Source: Puffinus mauretanicus
Lineage: Eukaryota; Chordata; Aves; Procellariiformes; Procellariidae
DNA length: 64,000 nucleotides
Assembly (NCBI GenBank): GCA_023333565.1
Contig: JAJKFH010000227.1
Coordinates: forward strand, 2,717,512-2,781,511
Direction: 5' to 3'
Made by a program: the position numbers and the translations under genes
Shown here: positions 1 to 8,535 of the stretch, piece after piece
How positions within the stretch are numbered: the stretch's first letter is position 1
Layout: each line of letters begins with the position of its first letter
Notes under the pieces: model-generated
The model's database searches: none
What the model was told of the DNA's origin: nothing
What the model saw: only the letters and a program-made list of their open reading frames with translations

Positions 1-175
1 CCGTCGGGGCTGCAGGCACGGCCGCATCCTTCCCGCAGCATCCCCCCGGAGCCGTACGCAGGGGCTTCGAGGCTGGAGAATCTTGCTCAGGCTCCATCCC
101 CACCTCCTCCTGCTCCTCTCTCCCTCGATCTTTTTTCTTTTTTTTTTTTTCTTTTCTTTTTTAGCTCAGGCCCGT

Positions 176-423
176 TTATCTTTGCCGAATTAAATCCTTG
201 ATTAACCCTTATCTGCCCAGTTTGGCTCCCTATCTCCCGGTTGGCGCCATGTGTCCAGACACCCGGTACAGGATGATTGATTTCTTAAAGATATGCGCAG
301 CTTTTTTCTGATACTTCATTTATTGTCTAAATATTTTTGCTCCCATTTCAGCAGCTCCCTTATCGAGCCCGGCTGATGATTCCCAGCCCTGCTCTCCTCC
401 GCCGCTCGCCTCCCTCCCTATCT
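176..423. promoter_or_regulatory. Cluster of WGATAR motifs, candidate GATA-bound intronic enhancer
   Basis: Four WGATAR motifs, all read on the minus strand, lie within 250 bp: AGATAA at 176-181 and 209-214, AGATAG at 230-235 and 418-423. Two more lie further on, at 972-977 (AGATAG, plus) and 1539-1544 (TGATAA, plus). The surrounding block is unique, moderately AT-rich sequence inside a GC-rich intron. GATA factors are known to activate ZFPM1, whose product is their cofactor, so a feedback enhancer is plausible. The function is inferred from motif density only. Confidence 0.4.
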
Positions 424-681
424 CTGCTCAGGGAAGCGAGGAAGGAATCGCAGCCCCATCCCTGATACGGGCTGTCGCCCTCGGGTCCCTTCGTCTTTGT
501 TGCTGGCGGCGGCGGGGGGCGTGCAGGGGGTCTCCCCCAAATTCTGCCCAGCTCTGCTCTGCATCTCCATGTGGGAGATTATCCCATCCTGGGGTTTTGG
601 TGGGAACTGGGACCACTGGGTGGCTTTAATGCCTCTGTGGTGTGGAGCATTGCGCGTGCCCGTTGCTGCACTGATGGAGAA

Positions 682-710
682 GAAGGAGGAGGAGGAGGAG
701 GAGGAGGAAG
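682..710 (+). repeat. GGA trinucleotide run
   Basis: A short intronic microsatellite of about eight GGA units. Confidence 0.8.
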
Positions 711-1408
711 ATGCCTGTCTGCCCCTTCAGCTGGTCCCACGGGGCTCCCCCAAAACCAGCCTTGCTCAGGAGCGGGTGCAAACCTGCCGGCAGCGCCAGC
801 CTGGGTGCCAAGGGACAGTGGAGCCCCACGTGCCGGCTCATCCCTGGCTGTCCCCCCACTCCATCCCTGCCCCGTGTCCCCCCAGCCACCCGGCCTCGGG
901 ACGGTGCCCACGGAGGGGACAGCAAGGGTGCAGGGCCGCCCCCGATAACGCCGTCCCGGCGGACGCGGAGCAGATAGGGTTTCCGATGGTTATCGGGCCG
1001 GTGCAGAGCGGAGACACTGACCTCTTTGTTCCAGGGAGAACAAGGAAGGGCTCGACGCAGGGGCTGGGGCCGCCGAGGGGAGCTGGGGCGCGCGCCCTGG
1101 GGTGCTGGGAGCGCCCTTGGGGTGCTGGGAGCACCCTGGGGTGCTGCAGGGCTCCTGGGCACCGCAGGGACCTTCCTCCATCAGGGGGTACCCACAGGTG
1201 CCCCCATGCACAGAGCAAATCTGCAAAAGCTCCGCAGAGACCCTCCTCTCCCTCCCAGCCCCGGCATGGGACACGGAGGGGCCACCGCGGTCCCCGTGGG
1301 AGCTCAGCCCACGTGCCACCAGCAGCACCCGTCCCCGCGTCCTATGCAGGGGTGTCCCTAAGCCCCCAGCCCCATTTCCCTCCCGCTCTCCGCAGGGACC
1401 GGCGGGTT

Positions 1409-1437
1409 GCAGCAGCAGCAGCAGCAGCAGCAGCAGC
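1409..1437 (+). repeat. CAG trinucleotide run
   Basis: An uninterrupted GCA/CAG run of 29 nt in ZFPM1 intron. It is open in several frames but is not attached to a recognisable exon. Confidence 0.9.
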
Positions 1438-1564
1438 GTGCGGGCGCAGCGTGTGCTCCCGCGGGGCGTGCACACGCGTGTGCGGGCGCCTGCACGCGCG
1501 TGGGGTTTATCGCGCTGCCGGCACTCGGCTCCCGGCGGTGATAAGGCCTCAACCGGCTGCGACT

Positions 1565-1690
1565 GTCAGGCTGAGTTGGAGGGTTTAGAAATATTGGGAC
1601 GAATAATTAGATTTCATATCGTTACCGCGGCAGCCATCGGAGGATCAGGCAGATTAATTCCCCCCCCCGCTCATTAATATTCATTAGAGA
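1565..1690. promoter_or_regulatory. AT-rich block with homeodomain-like motifs, candidate conserved non-coding element
   Basis: An AT-rich island 125-250 bp upstream of the 1815 exon within a very GC-rich intron. It carries TAATTA and repeated ATTAAT/CATTA motifs and no tandem repetition. Such contrast often marks conserved regulatory sequence. No alignment was available. Confidence 0.25.
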
Positions 1691-1814
1691 TGCAGGAAGG
1701 CAGAGCCGGGCACGGGCTGAGCGGGGAGCACCGCGGCCCCCGCTGCCAGCCCCCCCCCCGACCCCAGCCCGTTTCGGGGAGCGGTGCTCACCCCCCTCTC
1801 CCTGCCCTCGGCAG

Positions 1815-1917
1815 AGCCCGCCCGTGACGCTGGTGCTGGGGGACGAGAGCTGCTGGCTGTCCCGGCTGCCCCTCGTGCCCGGAGAACCCGACGCCAACGC
1901 CGTGATCTACCGGAAGG
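1815..1917 (+). CDS. ZFPM1: ZFPM1 exon: conserved region N-terminal to the zinc fingers
   Basis: It encodes 34 residues beginning SPPVTLVLGDESCWL and ending VIYRK, plus one base of the next codon. It aligns with the human SPALTLLLVDEACWL...HRK segment. The acceptor is CTCGGCAG; the donor GTTGGT is weak. The exon ends in phase 1, matching the next exon. Confidence 0.85.
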
Positions 1918-4900
1918 GTTGGTACCGGTGCCACGCGTCCCCGTGCCCGGGGGGGGTCCTGGGGGGGCCGGGCATGGCTGCCCTGGCACTTGGGTGAGGG
2001 AAGGGGTGCTGCCGCGGAGGGAAGGGTCCCTGTCCCCAGCACCGTGCCCCCAGCCCGCTGCCGGTGCCTGCCCACCCCAGCGGGGCCCGCGGGCCCCCCA
2101 CGCCGCCCCGGGCAGCGTCTGCTCCTCCGTGCCCACCGCTGGGCGGCCCTGGGGCGCGTCCCCCGTCCCAGCCCTCCCCGGCTGTCTGGAGGAGGAGGGT
2201 CCCAGCATGCAGTGGCTGGTGCAAATATTGCTGCAAGCGTTAGTGCAAGCATTGCTGCATGCAACTGAGGCAAGACTCAGTGTAAGCATTGGGGCAAGAC
2301 TCAATGCAAGCATTACTGCACATACTGGTGCAAGACTCAGCACAAGCGTTGGTGCAAGCGTTACTGCACGGAATGGTGTGAGACAGAGCGAGCAGTACTG
2401 CAAGTATTGGTGCAAGTGTCAGGGCAAAACTCAGCACAAGCATTGCTGCAAGACAGTGCAAGCATTACTGCATGCATTGGTGCAAGTGTCGGTGCAAGCA
2501 TTACTGCACGCATTGGTGTAAGACTCAGTGCAAGCATTAGTGCAAGACTCGGTGCAAGATTCCCTGCAAGCATTGGTGCAAGACTCCCTGCAAGCATGGG
2601 TGCATGCATGGGTGCAAGGCGGAGCGGGAGCCTCCTGGCAGGCAGGGCCGTGGCAGGCAGCGCTCCGGCGCGGGCAGACACCGCCATCTCCAGGCAGGCC
2701 GGGGCTCAGCCATGGCCGGGAGGAAGCACCGGGCGCTGCCGGGGCAGCGGGGACAGGGGCAGCGGGGACAGGGGGTGCCCAGAGCCGTGCAGGCAGCAGC
2801 ACAGCAGCAGGACGGGGGTCCGGGGGGGGTCCGCTGACCGCTGTCCCCCCAGACGAAGCCCTGTGGTGCCGGACGACGCGCGCCCTGCGGGAGGACGAGG
2901 CCGTGTGCGCCTTCGTGGTGGCGGAGCCGCCGGCCATCCCCAACCATCACGCGGTGAAAGCGGAGCCCGGCGACTCGCCGTACCCGGCCGCGCTGCACTC
3001 GGACATCCAGCTGCTGCCGCAGCAAGCCGGCATGGCCGCCATCCTGGCCACCGCCGTGGTTAACAGTGAGTCCCCGGGGACGGAGAGCGTGGCGGGGGGG
3101 GGGACACAGTGCAGCCCGCGGGGCCGGGACCATGGCAGGGGTCCCCAGCCCGTCGTGCAAGTGATGCACCTCCCTTCCTTGTGCCGCAGAGGACGTCTTC
3201 CCGTGCAAGGACTGCGGGATCTGGTACCGGAGCGAGCGTAACCTGCAAGCCCACCTGATGTACTACTGTGCCAGCCGGCAGAGCGCCGGCTCGCCCGCCC
3301 TGGAGGAGAAGCCCAAGGAGACCTACCCCAACGAGCGCGTCTGCCCCTTCCCCCAGTGCAAGAAGAGCTGCCCCAGCGCGAGCTCCCTGGAGATCCACAT
3401 GCGGAGCCACAGCGGTACGGCACAGCACGGCACGGCACGGCACGGCACGGCACGGCACGGCACGCTGCTGCAGCCTGGGGACACCGAGCCACGTGCAAGG
3501 ACCCCCAGGAGCCGGCGGGGTGGAGGGGCAGGGAGGCTGCGGGGCTGCAGCACAGTGACCAGTTAGATGAGGTTCTACCCCAGCTGGGTAACTGGTTTGG
3601 GGCCACTGGCTTGTAGGTCTTGCACCATCTCAGCCCTGTAAAGTTGTAGGGGGCATCCTGCTTCCCGCAGCCGGCACCCTCCTGGGTGGGGTGGCACAGC
3701 TGGCCCCGTGGGGTGTTCCCACGGTCCCCGTCCCCCTTCCCTCGGCGCTGAGGCGTCCGCCTGTCTGTCCTGCAGGAGAGCGGCCGTTCGTCTGCCTGAT
3801 CTGCCTGTCCGCCTTCACCACGAAAGCCAACTGCGAGCGTCACCTGAAGGTGCACACGGACACCCTGAACGGTGAGTGAGCACTGCCCAGCGTCCCCGCA
3901 GGGACAGCCCTGTCCCCTCCAGCACAGCCTGGGGACGGGGACCCGCTCCCCACGGGTCTCCCCCTGCCCCGTCGGGTGCCATCCTGCCCGCTCAGCCCCT
4001 GTGTTCCCCGCAGGCGTCTGCCACAGCTGCGGCTTCATCTCCACCACGAGGGACATCCTCTACAGCCACTTGGTCACCAACCATATGATCTGCCAGCCGG
4101 GCTCCAAGGGAGAGGTGTACTCGCCGGGGCCAGCCCTGCCCGCTGCCAAACCCCTCGCCCCCGGTGGGTACCGCGGGCTGCGGCCACGGGGGGACGCGTG
4201 CCAGCACCCCGCACAGAGCCTGGCATTGCCACGGAGGGCTGCGGCCCCGAGCAATTCCGGCCGCGGGGAGGGAGGTGGGGGATGGGGCGAGCATCCCTGC
4301 GCCGGGGATGTCGGCTAACGCCGGTGCCTCTCTCCCCCCGGCAGGGCTGAGCCAGACGAACAACGCTCCCCTGCGGAAGTGCAGCCTGCCGGCGTTCCTG
4401 CCCGAGGGGCTGCCGGCACTGCCGCAGCACGTGGTGCTGCACGGCCCCCTGCCCGCCCCACCGCCCGGCCCCGACACCGCGCCCCCCCCGGCACCGCCCG
4501 CCTCACCCCCCGACGCCAGGGCTGGCAAGCTCTCGCCACCAGCCCAGCCGCAGAATGGGGAAGGTCCATCCTCCTCCTCCTCCTCCTCGTCCGGGGAGGC
4601 CATCCGCATCAAGGAGGAGCCCACCGGCAGCCCGGCGAGCGAGGTGGAGGCACCGAAAAGCGGCGGCCCCGGGGAGGGGGGCGGCAGCCCCGACGCCTGC
4701 TCCCGGACCTCGTCCCCCCGCAGCCTGCCCTCGGCAAAGGTCAAGTCGGAGCTCGCCAGCCCCACGCCAGGCTCCAGCCCGGTGCCCAGCGAGCCGGGGA
4801 CGGGCACGGCCGGCGGCACCGTCTTCCTATCCCAGTACGTGTTCGGCCACGAAGCCGCGGTAGTGCCGCAGGCGTCGGAGATCCTGGCGAAGATGTCGGA

Positions 4901-6557
4901 GCTGGTGCACAGCCGGTTGAAGCAGGGCCACGGCGGCACGGTGCCGCCCGCCATCTACGCCGGCACGCCAGTGCCCAAGGGTGCCACGTGCTTCGAGTGC
5001 GAGATCACCTTCAACAACATCAACAACTACTACGTGCACAAACGCCTCTACTGCTCCAGCCGGCACCTCGCCGAGGACAGCCCCCCCGGGGCGCGCAAGC
5101 TCAAAGCCCCCCCCGGGGCACCCAAGGGCCCCCCTGCCCCGGGGACGCTGCTGTCCCCCCTGGCAGGCGACGGGCAGGGGACGCCAGCAGGGGATGGGGA
5201 TGCCAGCCGGGATGCCACACCGCCGGCCGCCCTGCCGGAGGTGAAAGCAGAGGAGGGAGGTGGCAAAGCGGGGTCCCCCGAGGTGGAGGGGGGGTCGGGG
5301 CGGTGCAGCGAGGACAGCCAGAGCCCCGGCAGCTCGGTGGGGGACGAGGGGGACGAGGACCCCAGCAAGACGCTGTGCGAGGCGTGCAACATCCGCTTCA
5401 GCCGCCACGAGACCTACGTGGTGCACAAGCGTTTCTACTGCGCCTCCCGCCACGACCCCCCCCTCCGCCGCCCCAGTGCCCCCAAAGTCCCCTTCCTGCC
5501 CCAGCCCCTCCGCACCCGCAAACGCCGCAAGCTCTACGAGATTCACGGGGCCGCTCACCGCCCCGCCGAACCCCCGCCGGCCCCCGACCCGCCACCGGCC
5601 CCCGACCCTCCGGGGGCTGCCCCCTCGCCCCGCTCCAGCCCGGATGCTGACGGTCCCATCGACCTGAGCAAGAAGCCGCGGCGGCAGGGCGAACCGACGC
5701 CGGCACCGCTGCTGCCCTTGGCCGACTACCACGAATGCACCGCCTGCCGCATCAGCTTCAACAGCCTCGACAGCTACCTGGCCCACAAGAAGTACCAGTG
5801 CCCGGTCACCCCCCTGCAGCCCCGCACCCTCGAGCACCTCCAGAAGATGAAGGGGGCCGTGCCCACCCCCCTCAAGGGTCGGCGCAGCCCCGGCAGCCCC
5901 GGCGAGGGGGACCCCGAAGGCGTGCGGGTGAGGGTGGCTCCGGCGGGGAGCCCCGGCATCCCCTACCCTGGTGCATCCGGGGCGGACTCACTGCAACGTC
6001 ACCCCAAGGGTCCCCTGCCACCCCCGGGGGCGAAGGGACCCCTCTCCGCCTGTCCCTACTGTCCCCTCAATGGGGCTGTCAAGGGCGACCTCCTCGAGCA
6101 CTTCCGTAACGCCCACGGGCTCTTCGTGGCCAAGCTGGCAGCGGCCGGGCAGGGGCTCCCCGACACCCCGGTGCCCGGTGCCGGCAGGACGCCCGAGCCC
6201 CCGCTGCCTGCGGCATCGCCCCCCCGCCCGCCTGCCCCCCGCCTCCGCCGGGACAGCTTCAACGGCAAGGAGGGTCGGGACAGCAGCAGCAGCCCCCGAC
6301 CCCCCGCCTCGCCCCGGCCCCCCGCGTCGCCCGGAGCCCCCGAGGGACTGCGGGAAGCCCCCCGCAAGCCCCCCACGCCCCCCACCTACACGGACAGGGG
6401 GGTGCAGACCCCCCCAGCCAAGGCTGTGCCCGGCCCCGTGCCCAACGGCAACCACAGGTACTGTCGCCTCTGCAACATCAAGTTCAGCAGCCTCTCCACC
6501 TTCATCGCCCACAAGAAGTATTACTGCTCCTCCCACGCCGCTGAGCACGTCAAGTAA
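1815..6557 (+). CDS. ZFPM1: ZFPM1 / FOG1, zinc finger cofactor of GATA factors (3' part, six exons)
   Basis: This encodes the multi-zinc-finger nuclear cofactor that binds the N-terminal finger of GATA1/2/3 and controls erythroid and megakaryocytic genes. Visible coding exons are 1815-1917, 2853-3065, 3190-3414, 3776-3871, 4014-4163 and 4345-6557. All phases agree and they total 3000 nt: 999 residues plus TAA. Nine fingers are present. Finger 1 is C2HC (C-x2-C-x12-H-x4-C, about residues 111-132 of the visible part). Fingers 2-4 are C2H2. Fingers 5, 6, 7 and 9 are C2HC (4989-5054, 5376-5441, 5736-5801, 6462-6527). Finger 8 is C2H2 (6051-6116). The CtBP motif PIDLSKK is at 5655-5675. The C-terminus ends SSHAAEHVK, as in human FOG1. 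The start codon and the N-terminal NuRD-binding peptide lie upstream of the window. Human FOG1 is about 1006 residues, so the avian protein is somewhat longer. Next gene downstream is the convergent CIDE gene. Confidence 0.96.
2208..2625 (+). repeat. Intronic minisatellite built on a TGCAAG core
   Basis: About 400 bp of degenerate tandem repeats with a core like GGTGCAAGCATTACTGCA, alternating with GTGCAAGACTC variants, in the intron between the first two visible ZFPM1 exons. Both strands stay open for long stretches because of the repeat, giving cysteine-rich pseudo-peptides on the minus strand. It sits between splice sites that join in phase and is not coding. Confidence 0.9.
2853..3065 (+). 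CDS. ZFPM1: ZFPM1 exon: region before finger 1
   Basis: It encodes (D)EALWCRTTRAL... through ...LLPQQAGMAAILATAVVN, closely matching human FOG1. It contains a VKAE sumoylation-type motif at 2954-2965. Acceptor CCCCCCAG, donor GTGAGT; it enters and leaves in phase 1. Confidence 0.93.
3190..3414 (+). CDS. ZFPM1: ZFPM1 exon: zinc fingers 1 and 2
   Basis: It encodes C2HC finger 1 (VFPCKDCGIWYRSERNLQAH, final Cys in YYC), which contacts GATA1 in the mammalian protein. A linker ending KPKETYPNERV follows, then C2H2 finger 2. Acceptor GCCGCAG, donor GTACGG, phase 1 on both sides. Confidence 0.96.
3426..3464 (+). repeat. CACGG pentanucleotide microsatellite
   Basis: About eight pure CACGG units begin twelve bases after a ZFPM1 splice donor. 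Intronic. Confidence 0.9.
3776..3871 (+). CDS. ZFPM1: ZFPM1 exon: zinc finger 3
   Basis: It encodes ERPFVCLICLSAFTTKANC followed by the His pair of a C2H2 finger and HTDTLN. This is nearly identical to human FOG1. Acceptor TCCTGCAG, donor GTGAGT. Confidence 0.96.
4014..4163 (+). CDS. ZFPM1: ZFPM1 exon: zinc finger 4
   Basis: It encodes GVCHSCGFISTTRDILYSH and the rest of C2H2 finger 4, then CQPGSKGEVYSPG as in mammals. Acceptor CCCCGCAG, donor GTGGGT, phase 1. Confidence 0.95.
4345..6557 (+). CDS. ZFPM1: ZFPM1 terminal coding exon: fingers 5-9 and CtBP motif
   Basis: This single large exon codes for 737 residues after the split glycine. In order it holds a Pro/Ser-rich segment with IKEE (4608-4619) and VKSE (4740-4751) sumoylation-type motifs, the conserved SEILAKMSELVHSRL helix, finger 5, a VKAE motif (5241-5252), finger 6, PIDLSKK, fingers 7 and 8, a Pro-rich linker and finger 9. 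It ends HVK-TAA. The open frame runs on upstream of 4345 but that part is intron: the acceptor GGCAG at 4340-4344 restores phase. Confidence 0.96.
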
Positions 6558-7105
6558 AGCCCCCCCGCTGCCCCCCACCACTGCTCGGGGGGCTGCAGGG
6601 GCTGGGGGACTGGGAAGCGATGCCCAGCACCCCCCTTGCAGGGGTCAGGGTGACGGAGGACCCCCCAGAAGGCTCCGCCGGGGCGGCTTCAGCATCTGGA
6701 GGTCTCTCCAGTATCCCCAAACTTTGCCCTGGGTTGGGGGTCCCACGCGTCCTGGGCCGAGGACCCTGCCGGGGGGAACGCGGTGCTGGCGGAGGGGCCG
6801 GCCCCCCCAGCCCGCGGTGCATGTGGCACCTCTACCTCTGCCAGGGCCGATGCTGCAGGGAAACTGAGGCAGGGGGAAGGCTGCGGGGGGGCTCTGCCCC
6901 CAGGTAGACACTACAGGGATGGGGAGGGGGCACGGCGCGGCTGGGCTTGGCCCCAGGCACCCTAGGAAGCGTGTGCGTGCCCCCCGCCGCGGACCGGACC
7001 CTGCAGGGAGACAGCACTGAAGCCGAGGATGAAGCAACCCTGGGAACCGTGTGTATAAGTGTGTACAGAAATAAATATGTCTAATAAAGCCGCCTGCGTG
7101 CGGGT
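6558..7105 (+). terminator. ZFPM1: ZFPM1 3'UTR with two tandem poly(A) signals
   Basis: GC-rich 3'UTR ending in AATAAA at 7070-7075 and again at 7083-7088, followed by a GT-rich stretch (gcgtgcgggtggggg) suited to cleavage. The end point is approximate. Confidence 0.8.
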
Positions 7106-8140
7106 GGGGGACGCTGCGGGCGCTGGCACGGCCACTGTCGCCCCGTGGGGTCAGGGGCATCGGGCTGGGGATGGGGACATCGGGCGTGTACAGCCTCGGG
7201 GTGGCAGGGACAGCCTGCAATTGTGGGGCAGAGCACGGTGTCCCCGAGCCGTCCCTGGCACCCCTGGGTGTCACACGTCTGGGCCACGGGGCGATGCAGC
7301 CGCCGGCCCCCAGGCTGGGCTGCAGGCTGATGGCTCATTAATTAGCGGGCTAATGAAGGCCCCACAGCCGCAGGTGGGCTGTGCTGCCCCGAGCCCAGCT
7401 CCCGGCGCTGCCACGTTGGCTGTTCCCACGCTGGAGCCCCAGAACCCCGTGGTGGGGTACCCAGGTGAGCGTGGCTCAGGTCCCGTGTCCCCTGCAGTGC
7501 ATCACAGGGGGGGATGCCCCTAAGCACGGCTTCTCTCGCCTCCCCGCAGCTCATCCCAGTGCTTCCCAGTATAGCACAGGTGGGCAGGGGGTCGTGCCCC
7601 TCCCTCCCAGCTTGCCCAGCCTGGCTGGCAGGGCTTGCACGTCAGGGACCCAGTCTGGGCTCTCGGTCTCCCACTCTTCCCAGTGGGCGATGCACTGATA
7701 TAACCCAGCGTCACCCCCAGGCTCTGTTTTGTTTCCCAGTCTGGTATCCCTGGAGCTGCGGGGCAGTTGCAGTCCCTGTGGGGCACGGCTGGGGCTGTGG
7801 TGGCTCCTCCTGCGCAGGGCTGCCAAGGGGGCCAGGGACTAAAACACCCAGCCCAGGGCAAGGGGGGTGCACCCTCTGCACCCTCCCCTCCTCACGGCTC
7901 GCCTGCAGTGCCAGGAGCAGGGGGGGGTCTCGGCTCCGTGCCGGGGCTGGGGGCCAGGCCCTGCGTGCCAGCCAGGGTGCTGAGGTAGCAGGGAGGAGGA
8001 CGAAGGCTGCAGCTCCCTTGGGGAGCGCTTGCGACAGGTCCCCTCCTTGCACGCTCTTGCACCACCGCCCAGCACAGCCCCCGCGTGCCAAGTGGGGCAA
8101 GGGGCTGAGCACCCCCAACCCCTCACCCAGCAAAAGTGAG
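7106..8140. other. Intergenic interval between convergent ZFPM1 and the CIDE gene
   Basis: No exon, RNA gene or mobile element was recognised. The only contrast is a short AT-rich motif (CATTAATTAG, about 7337) in GC-rich sequence. Scattered open frames lack family similarity. Confidence 0.6.
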
Positions 8141-8149
8141 ATGAGGTGC

Positions 8150-8348
8150 AGCTGGAGGCAGAAGAGCTTTACTGAAATAAATATATTTACAGAGTAGCAG
8201 ATACTGCAGAGCAGAGCTGGCCACCTTCAGCCAGCACAACGCTGGGCATCACAGCAGCCTCCCCCCCGGGCATTGACCTAGCGGGGTGCTGGGACCCCCA
8301 AGGGATGGGGGGGGGGTGACAGAGGAGGGGGGACAGGGCATCCGACCC
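8150..8348 (-). terminator. CIDEC: 3'UTR and likely poly(A) region of the CIDE gene
   Basis: On the minus strand the sequence after the stop at 8349 runs to an AU-rich stretch with the variant signal AGTAAA (plus-strand TTTACT, 8168-8173). No canonical AATAAA is present on this strand. On the plus strand an AATAAA sits at 8176-8181, nearly overlapping. Confidence 0.5.
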
Positions 8349-8535
8349 TCACTGCAGAGTCTTCCTGCGGGGCAGGGGTGGGAGGCTGCAGGGCAGGAGG
8401 CTCTGCAGCGCCGGGCTGCTTTCTGCCTCCTTCGGCTCCTCGGTGGCATCCAGGAGCTGCTGCATGTAGCAGGAGGTGCCGAGCAGGACGTGGCCGGTGG
8501 CCTGCATCGTGAAGAGTGTCCAGCGCAGGGCTTCC
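8349..8535 (-). CDS. CIDEC: CIDE gene last coding exon: end of CIDE-C
   Basis: It encodes EALRWTLFTMQATGHVLLG through ...LPRRKTLQ-stop (61 residues), completing a split Lys codon. The hydrophobic helical part of CIDE-C that targets lipid droplets lies here. Acceptor CCGCCCAG on the minus strand. Confidence 0.9.

Larger units (their letters stand above)
1..1814 (+). other. ZFPM1: ZFPM1 intron sequence upstream of first visible exon
   Basis: No exon is recognisable here. The stretch ends in a pyrimidine-rich tract and CAG acceptor directly before the exon at 1815, so it is read as ZFPM1 intron. It contains a T-rich run (131-162), a non-repetitive moderately AT-rich block with several GATA motifs (about 170-425), a GGA run, a CAG run and a second AT-rich block (about 1565-1690). 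Long open frames in 500-1600 occur on both strands and reflect high GC, not coding. Confidence 0.75.

Noticed and set aside
497..1588. 363-codon plus-strand frame before the first visible ZFPM1 exon
   Set aside because: It does not match the FOG1 N-terminus, overlaps long minus-strand frames and includes microsatellites.
2431..2943. Cys-patterned minus-strand frame resembling a metallothionein-like peptide
   Set aside because: The Cys spacing comes from the TGCAAG minisatellite; it lies in an intron and has no start or promoter context.
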